The notes: generated by a model from the sequence alone, not told the origin. A stretch of 64,000 nucleotides of DNA from Ptychodera flava (GCF_041260155.1 NC_091933.1:22846599-22910598), one strand, 5' to 3'. Counted from the stretch's first letter, positions 26,084 through 56,282 are shown. Translations and numbers: made by a program.

Positions 26084-27346
26084 ATGTAGTTTTATGTCTC
26101 GTTGGCTTGTCGTCTACCATTGAATATAGGGCCTACACATGTTCTCTTCAATTTTTTTACTTGATACCACACGAACACTGATCAAGAAAGGACAAACACT
26201 GATCAAGAAAGGAAAGGAAACGCTCATAAATAATAAATGCATTTTATTGTGATATTTTGCTAGACACAAGAACGTGATGAAGGATATAACACTAATAATG
26301 CTAAATTTTTCACATTTTCTGGCCTTCATGTAGAGCTTGCCGCTACACGATTTTGTAGAAAAATGATTTATAGACGTGATCGTATGTAAGAGAACAACGT
26401 CTATTATTTCGCACTTATTGAAGTACCTATACTATATAGCATTAAAATATTGCCAAAAATCTACATGATTTACTAACAATGGCTGTTTCCCCGAAATGGA
26501 CATGTCCTTGCTGTTCAAAGTGCCAAGACATCAGCGAACTTGAAATAATCGGTGACAATCTATCAACAGTCTCAGGCTTAACAGTTGCATTTTAAGACGC
26601 CTTTTGATAAATTTGTAGGACTTAACATCAGGAGGCAAGGGTACCCTCTACTACTCAGAGGCTGTATAGTTCAGATCCATGATAAAGGCAGCCAAATACA
26701 AAGAGACGCGCTATCTCAGTTAGCTGTACTTTTATCCTATCACAGCATCAACATTGGACGTTGAATTTTATCCCTCACTACATTCCAGAATAAACATAAC
26801 GTGAAAGAAGAAAGAGAAAATTTCCTGGATGAATCTATCACGTCGGACATTGATCGATCACTTGATCTGATGAACTCCATCATATACATTCACTTGAAAT
26901 AGACAATTTTAAAGTTGTTTTCTTCCTCGCCTGTACCTTTTGAGCGCTCTTGTATGGATTCGTTTACGTTGGCGCTACAAGCAGCCAGGACATATGATGG
27001 CTAAAAACCGACCACATGCTTACAAGACAGTTGATTGTGCCACTTGTCACCATGCATTGTATATTGCGCGTGTACTTCCATTCGTGTAACAGTATTCGGC
27101 ATTAACTCCTGTATATAGGCTAGGCATGCGCTATTATTTCCTTTGATATCAGCAGCGAGATAATTATCATTTGAAAACACCAGCCTTTACAATTTTCACT
27201 TCCAGTCGATATAACCGTCAGCATCACAAAGTCGTATACAAAGTCGTTGTAAACTACAGTAAATATTGCAATGTGAAAATTCTCGCTATGCTTTAATTTG
27301 GACCAAAAATAGTAGCTTCAGTGTCCTACATCTTTAAAAGATCAGT

Positions 27347-34818
<7,472 letters not shown>

Positions 34819-36256
34819 CTTGTCCTCTTGCACTGGTTTGGCTACTGTACAAAGAATGAGGAATTGAGGTGAAAACCGGCGTCCTTAAGAGTCGCTTGGA
34901 GGTCGTTGAGGGCGTCGTCAGCACGGGGGTGCCAACGTCGTTGTTTGAGGATGAGATTTCAGACAGCGCAAGCTGTCATTACTCGGTGCTTGCTAATTTA
35001 GTGTGATTACGCCATGAAAATTCCCCGCTATAAAACCCAATCGAAAGCGACAATTTTAATGAGCTGTGGTGGTGTGACCACTTCGAATTCTAGGTCGCAC
35101 CGTTCAAGCAGGGGCCCAAAAGTGACAATTGTCAACTTGAAAAAAGTTAACTGCACAAAGTCCTGAGATGTAAAATATGTAGTTGAAATTTAATTTACTT
35201 ATTTTCACTCTCAACGAGTGGTCAAGTTTCCAATTGTGCACATTTCATCTGGGTAAAGGTAGCAGTAGTTAGTATCAGCTCATGTTTTAACTATAAGTAT
35301 TCCCCGCATATGACACACTGTGAGCAACCACGGCGGAACGCATAGCGCTTTACAAAATAGTCAATCTTTGCCAGCAAATTTGAGGAACAAGCGTCGGGGT
35401 GTAAGAAGGCTTGTCGTACGTGTCGTACCACAATGCAACGGTGACGTTTAGGACAACATCGACGTGTCCGTGCCTATAGTGTTGGAGATCACTTCGAGGC
35501 CACCGCAGAGTGCTGACACAGCATCTCTTCAACAGACAGTATTAGTGCACTTTCGTTTCAGTTCATTTACTCAGTCTCTCCATGCAGAGAGTGATATTCA
35601 GCATTTTTTTTCAAAGGGTGAACTTTGAGGCCACCCAAAACATTTGCTAAAGAACCTAAATTTTATTAAAAACACATACTGTTTGGCTTTTTGCCAAATT
35701 GTTGTTGTTACTCGTTACCTGGATGAACCCGATTTGGCTGGACGCCCACGATAGCATATGCACCAATCAACGTATAGCCAATGGAAAAATACGACAAACT
35801 GTTTGAAAAGAATTGATTCAACAGTTTAGGGATTTTCTTCAGTTCCTTTTTCATTTTGTATATGTTCACTTTATATCGCACCTTCATCATGTAGAGCAGG
35901 CAGGAAATTTATTTAATGAATGATTTGCAATGTTTGTGAGTAAACTCAACCTTTCTAATGCAATTTCTAAAGACACTGGTTCCATAGATTACTTAGACAG
36001 GTTTCGCTAATTTTTCATGTTTTGTAATGACTGAACTGTACTTCTTTATTAATCGGTTCTAAAGATAGAGCGACCCTACGTCATTGTTAATTGTCTCGTC
36101 CCCACAATGGTCCTTTTTCCCTTTGTAAGGAGCCTGCAGTACATGTAGTCACTGGGGTGCGCAATGGAACTTGGGACATCAGGTGCCGCCAACGAAGCTG
36201 TGCGTGCATAAAGGTGTTCGTGTGCAGATTGTCAGCCGGTGGGCAAATTTTAAAAC

Positions 36257-36360
36257 TAGTCAGTGGGTGGGGAGAAAAAGTCAATATTTACAGTGGGCGG
36301 GGAAGAAATTTCAGTTTTTACAGTGGGTGGGGAGAAAATTTCTGGCAGTGGGGACCGGAA
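36257..36360 (+). repeat. G-rich minisatellite, ~37-bp units
   Basis: Three units of the form CAGTGGGTGGGGAGAAAxxTC, TTTACAGTGGGCGGGGAAGAAA and CAGTGGGTGGGGAGAAAATTTC, plus trailing CAGTGGGGACC-type remnants. Further diverged GTGGGGA words extend to about 36640. Confidence 0.7.
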
Positions 36361-36957
36361 AATGCGTAGAGGGAGGGGAATATGGTTGATAGAACCGGTA
36401 GCTTTACAGGCCGAATGCGAATGTATATTACAGCTATGAATACACTGAACGAAGGCAAAGTGGGCGATAATTGGGTAAATTAAAGTGGACATGTATGTAC
36501 ATCTAGTGGGGAATGGGGAATTTCAGTGGTGGGGAGAGAGGAGTGGGGAGGTTGAACTTGTATGGGGAGTGGGGACCGGGCAGACCATAGATATTGGAGG
36601 GCAGTGGGCATCATAATTTCAGTGGGAGGGCATATTTTCCGCATCTGCCAGTAGGAGGGTAGTTACTAACAGCTCAACTTTCTCCCTCAAAAATTTAGGT
36701 CAAGGTCAAAATATGTAAATTCGGTAAATCAGCCCTCAAAACATGTTTTGTGATGATTTTGTGAAATTCATGAAATTTACCAGTTCGCGGCACCTGGGAC
36801 ACGCCTGACCTCCGATTGTAACCCTCCCCAAACCCCCTCCTTCCTAAAATATGACTCACAAATGATAAAACATAGCCACCTCAAATACCGATTGGATCAA
36901 CTGATTGACGTTTAGCACAGCATTTTAAACATTTCATGTAATGACAGAGACAGACAC

Positions 36958-37022
36958 AGAGAGAGAAGGAGGGAAGGGGAGGGGAGGGGAGGGAGGGAGG
37001 GAAGGAGGGAGGGAGATGGACA
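36958..37022 (+). repeat. Purine-rich G-run tract
   Basis: An all-purine stretch with many GGG and GGGG runs separated by single A (for example GGGGAGGGGAGGGGAGGGAG). It fits the pattern for an intramolecular triplex or G-quadruplex on the plus strand. Confidence 0.8.
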
Positions 37023-39409
37023 GGGAGAAAGGCATTTCTACCTCTACTTTGACGTTATACTAGTATTTCTCAAAGAATTGAGATATGTCGTCTTATAGCC
37101 TCCGTTATTCTCTGACTAGATGAGAGAGCTGGACATGGACAGGGTGACATCAAACAATTAGCCGGTATGGCGTGTAAACCATGAGCATCAAGACCGACAC
37201 GGAGAGCCAGCTCTCCAGTCTGTCAGTGCCATGTCTATCAGCATGGATTTGTGTCCCGGTACATTTTGTTCAGCCTTTGGCAGAACTGAAACCCTTGTCA
37301 AAAGTAATTCCAATGGACAAAAAATAATTGTCAGGACCAGTCACGGGTGTGGGGGATTTCATAGAATCAGTTTGTCTCTGCATATCATCGACCCTATACA
37401 TATCACCATTAGATATGCTACCATTCCCTGTAAAATGATTGTGACAAGCCGAATGACCTGCAAACGTAAACCAGCATTAATAATTCGGCTCGCATAATTG
37501 GTATTTCTATCCCAATATATGTAGATAGAATGTTGTGCATTTTATGCATGGACGCCATTCTGCCCAATAGATATGTTGACATACCTCGTTCAATCAGACT
37601 CATCCACGAAAGCTTCTAAGTTGATACTCAAGTAAATCTGAAAAGCAAACATGAACGACAAATGTCTGCAAATTTGCAAACATTTTAATATACGAGGACT
37701 GCAATCTTGCTGTCGAGTACCACAGCCTGACCTCGGAGCATGACAATGATGGCGAAAACATAGCCGCTGGCACAGGAGACAGATGTCAGTCCCCTCGGGT
37801 GGGGAGGATGGGGTTCTTTGAGCAACGGTTTATCTTATTTTATTTATTTTGACTGTGATATTTCAAATAAAGATTTCGACTCCAAATCGTCTGACCTACA
37901 AATCCTTGTCTCCTCTCCAACCAGTGTACACACATTGCCAACTGGCTGATCGGCTGTCCGTGTCAACTCCACAGCTGTCCCACAGGTAGTATTCCATAAG
38001 TAAACACGGCTGACACGTTTCATTTACCATTGAGGTACAAGCAAATTTGTGATATATATATGTATATTTGTGGTGACCGAGTTCCTATAACTGCATGTAT
38101 AACGGAACGTCACGGTGCAGAATTGAAGCCTTTAGAGAATTTTTTTTCATATTTTTTGCTGGCCTTTGCTCGGTAAAATTGACATAACTTTTTTAACAAC
38201 TGTCATAATATTTGTCACATGCTCTCGAAGACGGACAAATAGGGTGATTTTGTTGTTGTAATGTTGTCCATTACTTTAAATGGAATGTGTATGTTTGTAA
38301 TGCGCTGAGCCTCTTGCAAGGCATTTTATGGTTTCAGGTTGTAATGGCCAAAGTTCCATAAACCCTCTCGTTCAAAGGCAAGTCTATCGTAAAATAAATA
38401 CTGGTCGTCACAATTTTTCACATGTTTCTCTGGATTATTTTAAAAGCAACATTAATGAAGTGAAATTATGTGATGATCTATCCTTTCATTTGAACAATCC
38501 TACAGCTGTGAACCCGGGGCTGTGAATTTGAAAGCGTTGTCTTGCACGATCTTTTTTCGATAGGGATCGGCAGAGGGCGCTGATGATGATATCACATGTT
38601 CTCAGCATCACTGTACCCTCAGTGCCAAGAATTCAAATTTTTTTTCCTACAAATCATAAAAAACAGACATTCCTCTCTGGATTACACTAATAGCTATATC
38701 AGTGAAATGAAATAAAAATACTTCCTGTAATGTGAACAATGCTAAGACCATGAATGTGAAGGTAGAGTGAACGTGGTTTTTATTTTCCGGAGTCCTATCG
38801 CGATTATATTTTACAGTTAGGTATTGGTGGAGAACGCTGTTGGTGTTGTCATATCGAAGTGTTCTCAGCACATTACGGAAAGTAAGTTTTTAAGGAATAC
38901 TCGAAATCATCGTTTACATCTGATATTGTCAAATGTGATACATAATTAACGAACACCCCGGTGCATTTAGACAAATAATTTTTACATAATCCCCTCCTGT
39001 TTCCACTAGACATTGGTCTTACACTGCAGAGTAATCTTCCTTGACATAAAAAGATAAACTATTCGTATACAGATTGTGGCATCACACACAGAGTAATTCT
39101 CCCGCTCAGACAGACAAATTGACAGACAGACATTGGGTATTTCCACCTAACATACAACTTTCCAGTTTAATCATATACATCAAACTTAGACTTGAGCTGA
39201 CACAGGAATATGCTATGTTGGCAACAGTAACCACAACCTTAGTCTTCATCATAGGTGTTAGTTTATACAATACACGTTTCGCAGTATGGTTATATCTGAG
39301 GTAAACACAGAACATTAATAAGTATTGTACCTGTTCGAATTCTGTGCATTTAGTTTTGATACATCGTCTTATTAGAGAAATTTCTGTAAAAAAACTTCAA
39401 AAACGACCA

Positions 39410-39752
39410 GAGACAAAATTTGAACCTTTTATTTCCCTATTTGAATATCAGTGATAAGCTTAGATAGATCAATTAATCAATTAAATCTATTAAACTGCAA
39501 AATGCGAATCATAGAAGTGCATTATTATATTAGATGGTAAAGCTATCCAAGCTATTATAGCAATACACCTTGTCCTAGAACTGAATTTCATAATTTTTGG
39601 CCGATTATTATTGTAGGAATTACATAAAAAATTATCAGAGACAAAATCTGAATCTTGTATTTCGTGATTTAAAATATCAGTGATAGATAAATTGTAGATC
39701 AAGTTTAAATCTGTTAAACTGCAAAATGCGAATAGTAGTGCATTTTCTGGAC
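39410..39752 (+). repeat. ~110-bp direct duplication downstream of peptidase stop
   Basis: Copy 1 (39410-39523) and copy 2 (39638-39747) share AGAGACAAAAT, GAATATCAGTGATA, TAGATCAA and TTAAACTGCAAAATGCGAAT, followed by GTGCATT. The start-to-start distance is about 228 bases. In the minus-strand gene this falls in the 3' UTR or just past it. Confidence 0.75.
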
Positions 39753-39891
39753 TTTAACTTGAAAGCTTCTGTAATTATTGTGATTTTCTCAAACTCTGAA
39801 ACAGTTTTATGCGCAGCACAACCTATTTTGAGACATTCAATGACGCGGTGTAAAATGTTCATTCTTCTTGTGTGCTACCTCCATGGCCCAT

Positions 39892-48949
<9,058 letters not shown>

Positions 48950-51260
48950 CTACAGATAACAATTAAAACAGGGCGATATGATTTATCACGTTGATTCTGA
49001 ATTCTGAATATTTTATAGAATTCATGAGTCCATTAGCTGGTTGTCATGATGAAAATTTGAAAATGTAGCCCACATCTTACCAGGTATTGTCACGTCATTA
49101 ATCTTTCCATGTAATCTGTTAGCTGAAAGTCGTTCCGGCCATAGACTGTCGAATGTACATGTATATGCTGTGGTCAAACAAGGGAAGAACTACGAGGGCG
49201 CTCACATAGACATGATAAATCATGCATACCTCTGGTCTGCGATCGCTCGTCGAAATGCTGAAATACTTTATCCTTGTTGAGGATGTGTACACCTTAATAA
49301 AGCTTGTATTTTTTCACGTACAATTAAATAACTGGTGGCTAGATATATATGCATGAATGGATGCTTTTAGTATTGCTGGTAAAGTAATGCGTTTTATGCA
49401 TCATATTCACCCTTCGATTTAATTCACGGTGTGACAGAAGGTTGTGCGTGATTGGTTCATTTAAAATTCAGCCACGTGATGTCTGCGTTTGCGAATTGCT
49501 GATCGATCTGATAAAAGCAGATCTTTGCTGACGTGCTACAGTTACACAAAATCACCTTTGTCTACATTTTCACAAAATGGCAGGTAAAGAGAAGTTAAAA
49601 ATTAATCAAACTATGCATGTTAATACTTGTTCATGCTATACCATTTTCAATGAATCAGTTTTAGATCACGGAAAGTTGCGTTGAAACTTTCCAAGCAGGT
49701 AGCAGTTTAGTTGACGAAACATTTCTTTCGTTGTCAGATTTCGAAAGTAAAGATAGAGACACTCGATGTACCAGCTGGTTGGATATTCGTGATTTTTACG
49801 GTCCCCAAATACTTTCTTTATCCCGTGCCGCGAGACCGAAGCAGTGCAAGACACAGCGTAAACGCTTGTGCTGTATTGAAATTTCTACTGCCGATTAGTT
49901 CTCTTACAGATACCCACTCGTTGCCATGGAGGTTAAAAACAAATATTCGATTTCAGTACGACTCAGGAGTCACACTTACATATTTCCGGATGCAGAGTTG
50001 TCGGTTGCCTTGACGTTGACGTGGTGGGAAGAGAAGACGTTTGAGCGGGACAGATACGATCCTAATCTTTACATCTATGGTCTTAGGCAACTGAACATAT
50101 TCGTCGCCAATTAACCAGTGCAGCCTAGATGCGCGCGTCACACTGCTATATGTAATGGTGTTCTTTGTGTGATCAGTTTCAGCCAACCAGGAATTGGATG
50201 TTCTTTAATAGACATGCATATTTAAAACCATACTGAACGCAATTTCACTTTCGTTTTGATGTTTGTGCTCTTTGCCGCAAATTTCAAAGCAAAAAAAACA
50301 ACTTTTTTGCCAGTTACCCGGAAGTTGACGTAGTCTGTGCTAATGATATACAATGTGTACTCGAAAAGACCAATTCCTGAAGCAGCCAAAGCGATCGCAC
50401 CTGTCACAAACATGGGGCTTGCTCTTACACACGCCCTGTAACTCTCCTTTTATTCAATCATCACAGCAAGATGATGGAATTCGATGTGTCACGCTACACG
50501 ATATTGTATACCCAGAATACCAGACATAGAAGAAAAAGGACGTAACGTTTGTTCTGACATAAGACATACCATGAGCTAACATGAAAGTCAGTGAAAGATC
50601 TTTTACCAGAAAGGCGAAATCGTTTAGATTATTCGGTCGTCACCGCACGCGAATTTGCATACACCCATATATGGCAAAAGTGGCGTGTCATCCATGACAT
50701 GCCACATCCATGAGGATAACGTCGTGTAAATTCCAACCATTGATATGCATCAAATATCGTTAGTATGGCATCTGGGCAAGTTGGAAGACGGCCAAGGGAA
50801 TACTACTTCCTTGCGCGTCCCTGGTCGCAGGGTTTGCAGAATTTTCGTTTCCACAACGTGTTATTCGAGCACATATTCTTTAAGCTAAGCCATGCTGATA
50901 TTAAAGGAACGGGGATCTACTACAGGGTGTACGTCAATGATTAGCCTGAGCAATTTCTATTTTCCTGTCGCATTTTGCAGGGCAGTAATATACAGAAGCT
51001 TTTACAAAACCCCACTGTAATAGTGACAGTAGTATCAAATGAAAGTCACTTTCTGCCCCAGTACGTCTCTCTGTTGTGAACAAGACAAACTGTTTTATTT
51101 TATCGCGGTAACTTAAATGTGAAAAATATAAAAGTCTCTGGCAAACGTAAACGTACTGATTTGGTTTTCATTTTTGCCGAAACGGTCAGTAAAACGTATT
51201 ATTAGTAAAATCTGTATATTTGTAACTTGCTTGTGACTTTTTACATAAATTTTCCGTTGA

Positions 51261-51350
51261 CAGTGTGTATCAAATAAAAGAATAGAATTCAGTGTGTATC
51301 AAATAAAAGAATATAATTCAGTGTGTATCAAATAAAAGAATAGAATTCAG
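51261..51350 (+). repeat. 29-bp triple tandem repeat
   Basis: Units start at 51261, 51290 and 51319, each beginning CAGTGTGTATCAAATAAAAG and differing by one base near the end (AATAGAATT or AATATAATT). Each unit carries AATAAA. The near identity implies recent duplication. Confidence 0.92.
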
Positions 51351-52776
51351 GTTATAAGACGGATTCATTTACCCAACGACAAGGTATCCTGTGCGAAGAC
51401 CAAATAACTGCCATGCCTGTCTGTTACATGTCAAGACGACACGGACTACTCGACACGTCTGTAACCGCTTTTGGACAAAAACAACGCCGTGGCCGAACCC
51501 TAGAAACCAACTCTCTTCTGGTAACTTTGCTTTTTATTCTAAGAAGCATTCTTTGTCAAAGGCATTCAAAAGATGCAAGCGAAACAGAAAGCAGTTACAT
51601 AGACAGTATTTGGACGATGACTTCTTCGTGAATCGCTGAGAAGCAGAACTGCGCAGGCGCAGAGAGTTGCTATAGTACCAGCACTGCCTTGTGTCACCGG
51701 GGTCGCGACGTCTAGTTCCACTTGTTGGAATGAGCAAAGCATGAGAAGTCGGTTAATATGACAATGCCACTGGGGATACATCTGTCAAACATCGACATTC
51801 TGACTGTTATCCAGCGCGCTAGAGAGACAAAGGAAGCGACTGTTCTCAACCTTTCGAAGTAGGCTCATACAAACGACGCGTCGTGCGGTTATTGACACGG
51901 GGCATGAGAACCAGATAGGTTATCGCACGTCGTACTGTGTTTGACACTCAGTTGAACTTTCGATATCGAACAGAAAATACGTGTGCATATGCATATGTCG
52001 AAAAATTTTATACAGATAATTTTATGTAAATTATCATATTTATTGTCGACCCTGCGTGATTAATTATTGGGAACAAGAGATGCATGATGGACTGAAAGAA
52101 CTATCGGTTATGAGCGTTCAGACCTATTCAACGCTCTACCAGCTCAGGTACCTAAAACGCCTTTCATGCAAGCATTCAAAGAGTCTAGAGTCTAGTCAGG
52201 GGTCTATGGATTCAATTAATTTGCCAACACCAAGACTGTCTAATTCCTGATAACATTTTACGTTTTAAATTGTATTACTGCACACAGCCTAAGATGATCT
52301 ACTATGTACTTGTCTGAGGTGAAAACCTATGGAGTTGACGTCATCTCCTCAATAAACCTCCTGATATGTAAAAACGCTGTTAAACATCGCGAAGGTAGTA
52401 GACCTAGCAACAGTATTTTCCGTCAATATTTTACGGGCATTCATTGAGAACAGTTTGTTACAGTGACGGATCTCGTCCAAATAGCGTGCGATGACAGAAT
52501 ATCGCCGGTTGTGATGATCACGCTATAGTGATATGCACCTACTGCTATTTTTTCTCGGTAATTTCGAGTGAAAATGTTTGTACTCTATAAACAATCTCCA
52601 GGGGTGTTCACACAGGTATGCAAGCGCACTGTTTGTGAGGCAACGTTCCTGTTATGCATAAACATGTTAAAACGACCTTCTATTGAAAACGCTCTGCCAC
52701 CGTATACTTGAGCACCGTGGGTGGAGGGACGGTGACTTGAGCAACGAATAAAGACGCCTTTATTTCACGCCTACGT

Positions 52777-52905
52777 TAAGGCAGTACGCGCCTCGAAAGT
52801 GAGAGTTAAACTTTTGCTCAAACTTTCCTCAATGAAACTTTCAAGCAATGTCTAACCAAATCAAGAATAAAAATCAGGGATCACCTGTTTCTATAGGGTC
52901 TACTT
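52777..52905 (+). mobile_element. MITE family copy, 5' end only
   Basis: Starts TAAGGCAGTACGCGCCTCG at 52777 and continues AAAGTGAGAGTTAAACTTTT, CTCAAACTTTCCTCAATGAA and AAATCAAGAATAAAAATCAG. The rest is missing. Confidence 0.7.
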
Positions 52906-54211
52906 TTTATCGAACAAAAATATGCTAGATGTCATCATATGTAAAATTGATTAATGGAACGACTCCGTGCGATTTCCAGACGTGTGCATTAAAAAAGCTA
53001 CATACAAATTGTTGTTCTTACATGTCAAAATAGCCCGGCTTTTCCGTTTGTACTGTAAAACGGAACGCAATGAAGAATTTCATTTTTTTTTCGTTGTAGG
53101 GGTTGACCATCCGATACAATGACGGGGAACGGTCTTTGAGATAGTGACGTGGCATTCCTTTTTTTCAAACTCTGTGAATTCTTTCAACTTTTATACACTT
53201 CTCTTAATAGAATCAGTCTTGTCACCTGCAGCCAATATTTAAAGTAATCACTGCACAATAAATGCGTCTCAGGTTAGATAATAGGTTGGGACAGAAAAAT
53301 GTACATAACCTTATATTGTATAGGGTGTTTTAGATCTCATAAACAACTTAAGGTAAAGGGCGACGAATTCGGACGCGCACACGCTTTAGAACGTTTCTGC
53401 GCAGGTTTAACTCCAGCCTGCCGCAAATGGGTTATTTTGTAGCGCATGTATTTAACATCACCTGTCATTGTTGAAATTGCGCTTTTACCTAATTTTTTTG
53501 ACCCAGTGTCTTAGAAATACATGTGACCTATAACCTTGTCATATTTTGACCCCCTAGGAAGCTGGTTTTTATTCAATATGAGCGAAAAATTAACATTTCT
53601 CTCCCATTTATATGGCGCAAATTACCCATTCACCTGGAGATATTGTAAAAAGTAGCGTGGTGACACCCTTTTATTAAAAGTGTAAACTAAATGGTATTAT
53701 GTCAGGAGTTTATTCGCCAAGTTTGGTCAAAATGACACCATTCAAAGCGACAGGAAGAGAGTTCGAAAATTATGTTGTGATATAATTTAGATATCGTCAT
53801 TTGTAATCGATACTTATGTTAAAATTTCTTCACAAACATCATGAAAACTGTACATTCGATAGATATGGATCTTAAGTCTTGGTATTTATTAAATTAACTC
53901 ATTTGCTAAGCGTTTTATAATTGCTTTCTTTAGTTTAAGTGAATATATCATTTTTATTTATTTCTAACGACGCCATTTTAACGTCCGTTTCCATGGAAAC
54001 GAGCGTGGTGACCCCCATTTTTTATTTCATTTTTGCACTTGCACAACTTCCAAGGATATTTGTGCAAAGTTTCAAGAAAATGACACCACAACTTAATTTT
54101 GACGTAATTCGTAGTACTTCACCTTAATACAGTTGGTAAAATATAATTTGAGAGCTAACATGTCTGCTTCCAGGGTAAATATGTACATTAAAATATCTAA
54201 AACGATAACTT

Positions 54212-54250
54212 TAAGGTAGTATGCGCCTTGAAAGTGAAAGACTTAGATAT
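54212..54250 (+). mobile_element. MITE family end fragment next to an ACAGACAC tract
   Basis: TAAGGTAGTATGCGCCTTGA then AAGTGAAAGACTTAG, after which the family sequence stops and an imperfect ACAGACAC-rich microsatellite follows (about 54253-54330). Confidence 0.65.
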
Positions 54251-54501
54251 TAAACAGACAGACATACAGACACACAGACACAAACACAGACACACAGACA
54301 CACTTACATACACACAGACAGACATCGGTACGGCATATGAACACGTGAGCTAATAAAATGCTACATTATTGACGTGCTGAGTTTAGTGTGACGGCCCATT
54401 TGCTAGTGTGCAGAAGTGTTACATTTGCTATGGATGAAGTCATCTTATCAAAAAACAATTTACCTCATAGCTCTTCCCTATCATATTTTATCGTCGATTA
54501 A

Positions 54502-54640
54502 GGACCCCGCGGTCTCCACCCCAGGATAACCAGAACGTTGCCATAAAAGGAAACAACGGACCGTCTGACAAAATGGACCCCGCTGTCTCCACCCAGGAAA
54601 ACCCTGAACATCGCCAAAAAAGGAAACAGCAACTGACATA
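54502..54640 (+). repeat. 73-bp tandem duplication
   Basis: Units start at 54502 and 54575 with GGACCCCGCGGTCTCCACCC and GGACCCCGCTGTCTCCACCC, and both end in AAAAGGAAACA. Divergence is modest. Confidence 0.8.
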
Positions 54641-56276
54641 AACGGCGATGTTTTGTAACTGTCATTGCAGTGGAATGATAGATACTCGAAATAAAATCAT
54701 GCGTCCATCGGCGAGTAAATCGAGATTGGCATACCCATTTGCTAAGGGTTTGGCAGATGAGCTGATATTGTTGTTTCAATGATATCTGTACTGCACGTCA
54801 GCGTCTGATGTCAAAATATGGCTTGTTAATTTTTACCTGGGAAAACCCTAACCTATTTTCACCATACAATATTCACTATGTACGCTCAAACTCTAACATT
54901 TTTGGGCTTTGTATATATACTAGAGGGTTGGTTATTATTTTCCCCTAATAAAATGTGTCTGAAAATTCACGAACACCACAATGCTTGCACAAAATTGTCA
55001 ACCCTTGCCTCCGGCTCTTCGTGAAAACTAGTGACACCCCTATCCAACACTTGAATGAAATACTATATTATATAGAGGGACCGTGTTATAACACTCAAAA
55101 CTTGTACACTTTTCCTGATAATATGAATGTCTCGTGGAGTAAAAGAAACACTTCATTATGCGAACAATAGCCTTGACCAATGTCACACGGAAAACATATG
55201 ATGCAGTATGTGTTTGCTTCAAACACAGGAATTTTACATGAAAGATAAAGGGAGAGACAAGCAAACGGAAAGAAAGTAAATGCCGAAAACGTATCCAACG
55301 GCAGGTCGGATATTGGCATGAGTAGAGTTCGAACTGAGCAGCCAAATCGTGCAACTTGAAATGCTGCCACCGCCGCTGCCACTGTAGCTGGAACTAGCTG
55401 TCATTTGTTACCACAGCTCTTTGCTGCCACAGTTGTTATTGCTGCCCGGAGTCCTGCCGATGCCGTCGCAGCCACGGCGAGCATAACCATTGCAAAATGC
55501 TACCTTTGCTGCTGTAACCAACACCCGATGTCGCTGTGCATCAGGTAGTGATAGAACAGGCGGTAATTGTTATTACGACGACGACGTCAACGACGATGAA
55601 GATGATAATGGTTGCGTTACTGCTTGTGCCAGAGGGATGGTGCTCGTGGTAGCATAGTGATCACAGAAGTAATGGTGATGTCGGGGAGAGACTTTGTAAT
55701 TTTACCATATCGGAGAAGCTACTTCAAAATTTTACCTAATGATGGGGACTTAAAAAATACAGGTCTTAAAACAAAATCACCTGCACTCCCTCCTTATTGT
55801 TTTGTGAATGCGAAACAAATCAAATTTGTGTCTCCCACACATCTATTAATGATATAAAAAAGTCATTACCGCCATTATAGAGGACGCCTGGTGAATTCTC
55901 GTGACTTTGAACCCAAGCGATACTACAATGATCGTTAAAGGTTATTAAAAACCAGGCCAGAAAAACAAATAATCTATAAAATCAAGAAGGGACATATCGA
56001 AACCCCTGATTTCATAATATACGGCATGCACTGTATGCCTAAAATAAGTAACCGTGAACTGCTAGCAGTACTTTTATGTATAGACATGTTGATTGTCAGG
56101 TCTTCATCGATACAACCATATGCTTCAAAAAGTTTGTTGAGGGTCTATGATACAACTCAATAATCGAGACACGCAAAGACACGCACACCCACATACACAC
56201 TCGGGAAGTTTGCTGTTTGTCAAACGTGACACTTGAAAGAAAGAAACATACGCGGCAAACTTATTATTTGGTGTTC

Positions 56277-56282
56277 TTTATT
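56277..56282 (-). promoter_or_regulatory. Candidate polyadenylation signal of right HAL
   Basis: AATAAA in minus-strand sense about 1.3 kb past the HAL stop codon at 57607. If used, the 3' UTR includes the AGCCAT array. Nearer signals were not evident, but no transcript data back this. Confidence 0.25.

Larger units (their letters stand above)
9494..27346. other. 17.9-kb intergenic region between left HAL and HARS
   Basis: No gene could be supported on either strand. Individually listed contents are the long palindrome near 10.8 kb, diverged tandem units near 12.1 kb, microsatellites at 13.6, 21.4 and 23.5 kb, MITE copies at 18.2 and 24.5 kb, a related dispersed-repeat pair at 19.0 and 24.7 kb, and a 22-bp triple repeat at 26.0 kb. 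Open frames of up to about 130 codons, such as 14037-14438, show no domain, signal peptide or splice support. The far end (about 26.2-27.3 kb) should include HARS 3' UTR; polyadenylation-like signals in minus-strand sense occur at 27292-27297 (ATTAAA) and 26243-26248 (AATAAA). Confidence 0.4.
34819..39891. other. Intergenic region between HARS and the M17 peptidase
   Basis: No gene could be supported. Contents: HARS upstream DNA, a GTGGGxGGGGAGAAA minisatellite (36257-36350), a purine-rich G-run tract (36958-37022), and a 110-bp direct duplication just downstream of the peptidase stop (39410-39752). A minus-sense AATAAA at 39428-39433 could end the peptidase transcript. An open frame near 37663-37850 (plus) reads smoothly for about 50 codons but has no recognisable domain. 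Confidence 0.4.

Noticed and set aside
49576..49586. Plus-strand ATGGCAG followed by GTAAAG, looking like a first exon divergent from the aminopeptidase.
   Set aside because: No phase-compatible downstream exon was found; the nearest acceptor (before 49662) runs into a stop at once.
49800..50413. Possible small minus-strand gene: hydrophobic 32-codon start (MFVTGAIALAASG) at 50413-50318 with a GTAACT donor, and a downstream open exon near 50140-49985 ending at a GTAAGT donor.
   Set aside because: The donor leaves phase 0, while the acceptor next to the second exon works only in another phase and otherwise hits a stop. No family resemblance was found.
55361..55620. Alanine-rich reading (GCC/GCT repeats) suggestive of a coding low-complexity exon.
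   Set aside because: A stop codon lies directly before the run, no start or acceptor fits, and the triplet bias also appears in a non-coding GAC tract next to it.
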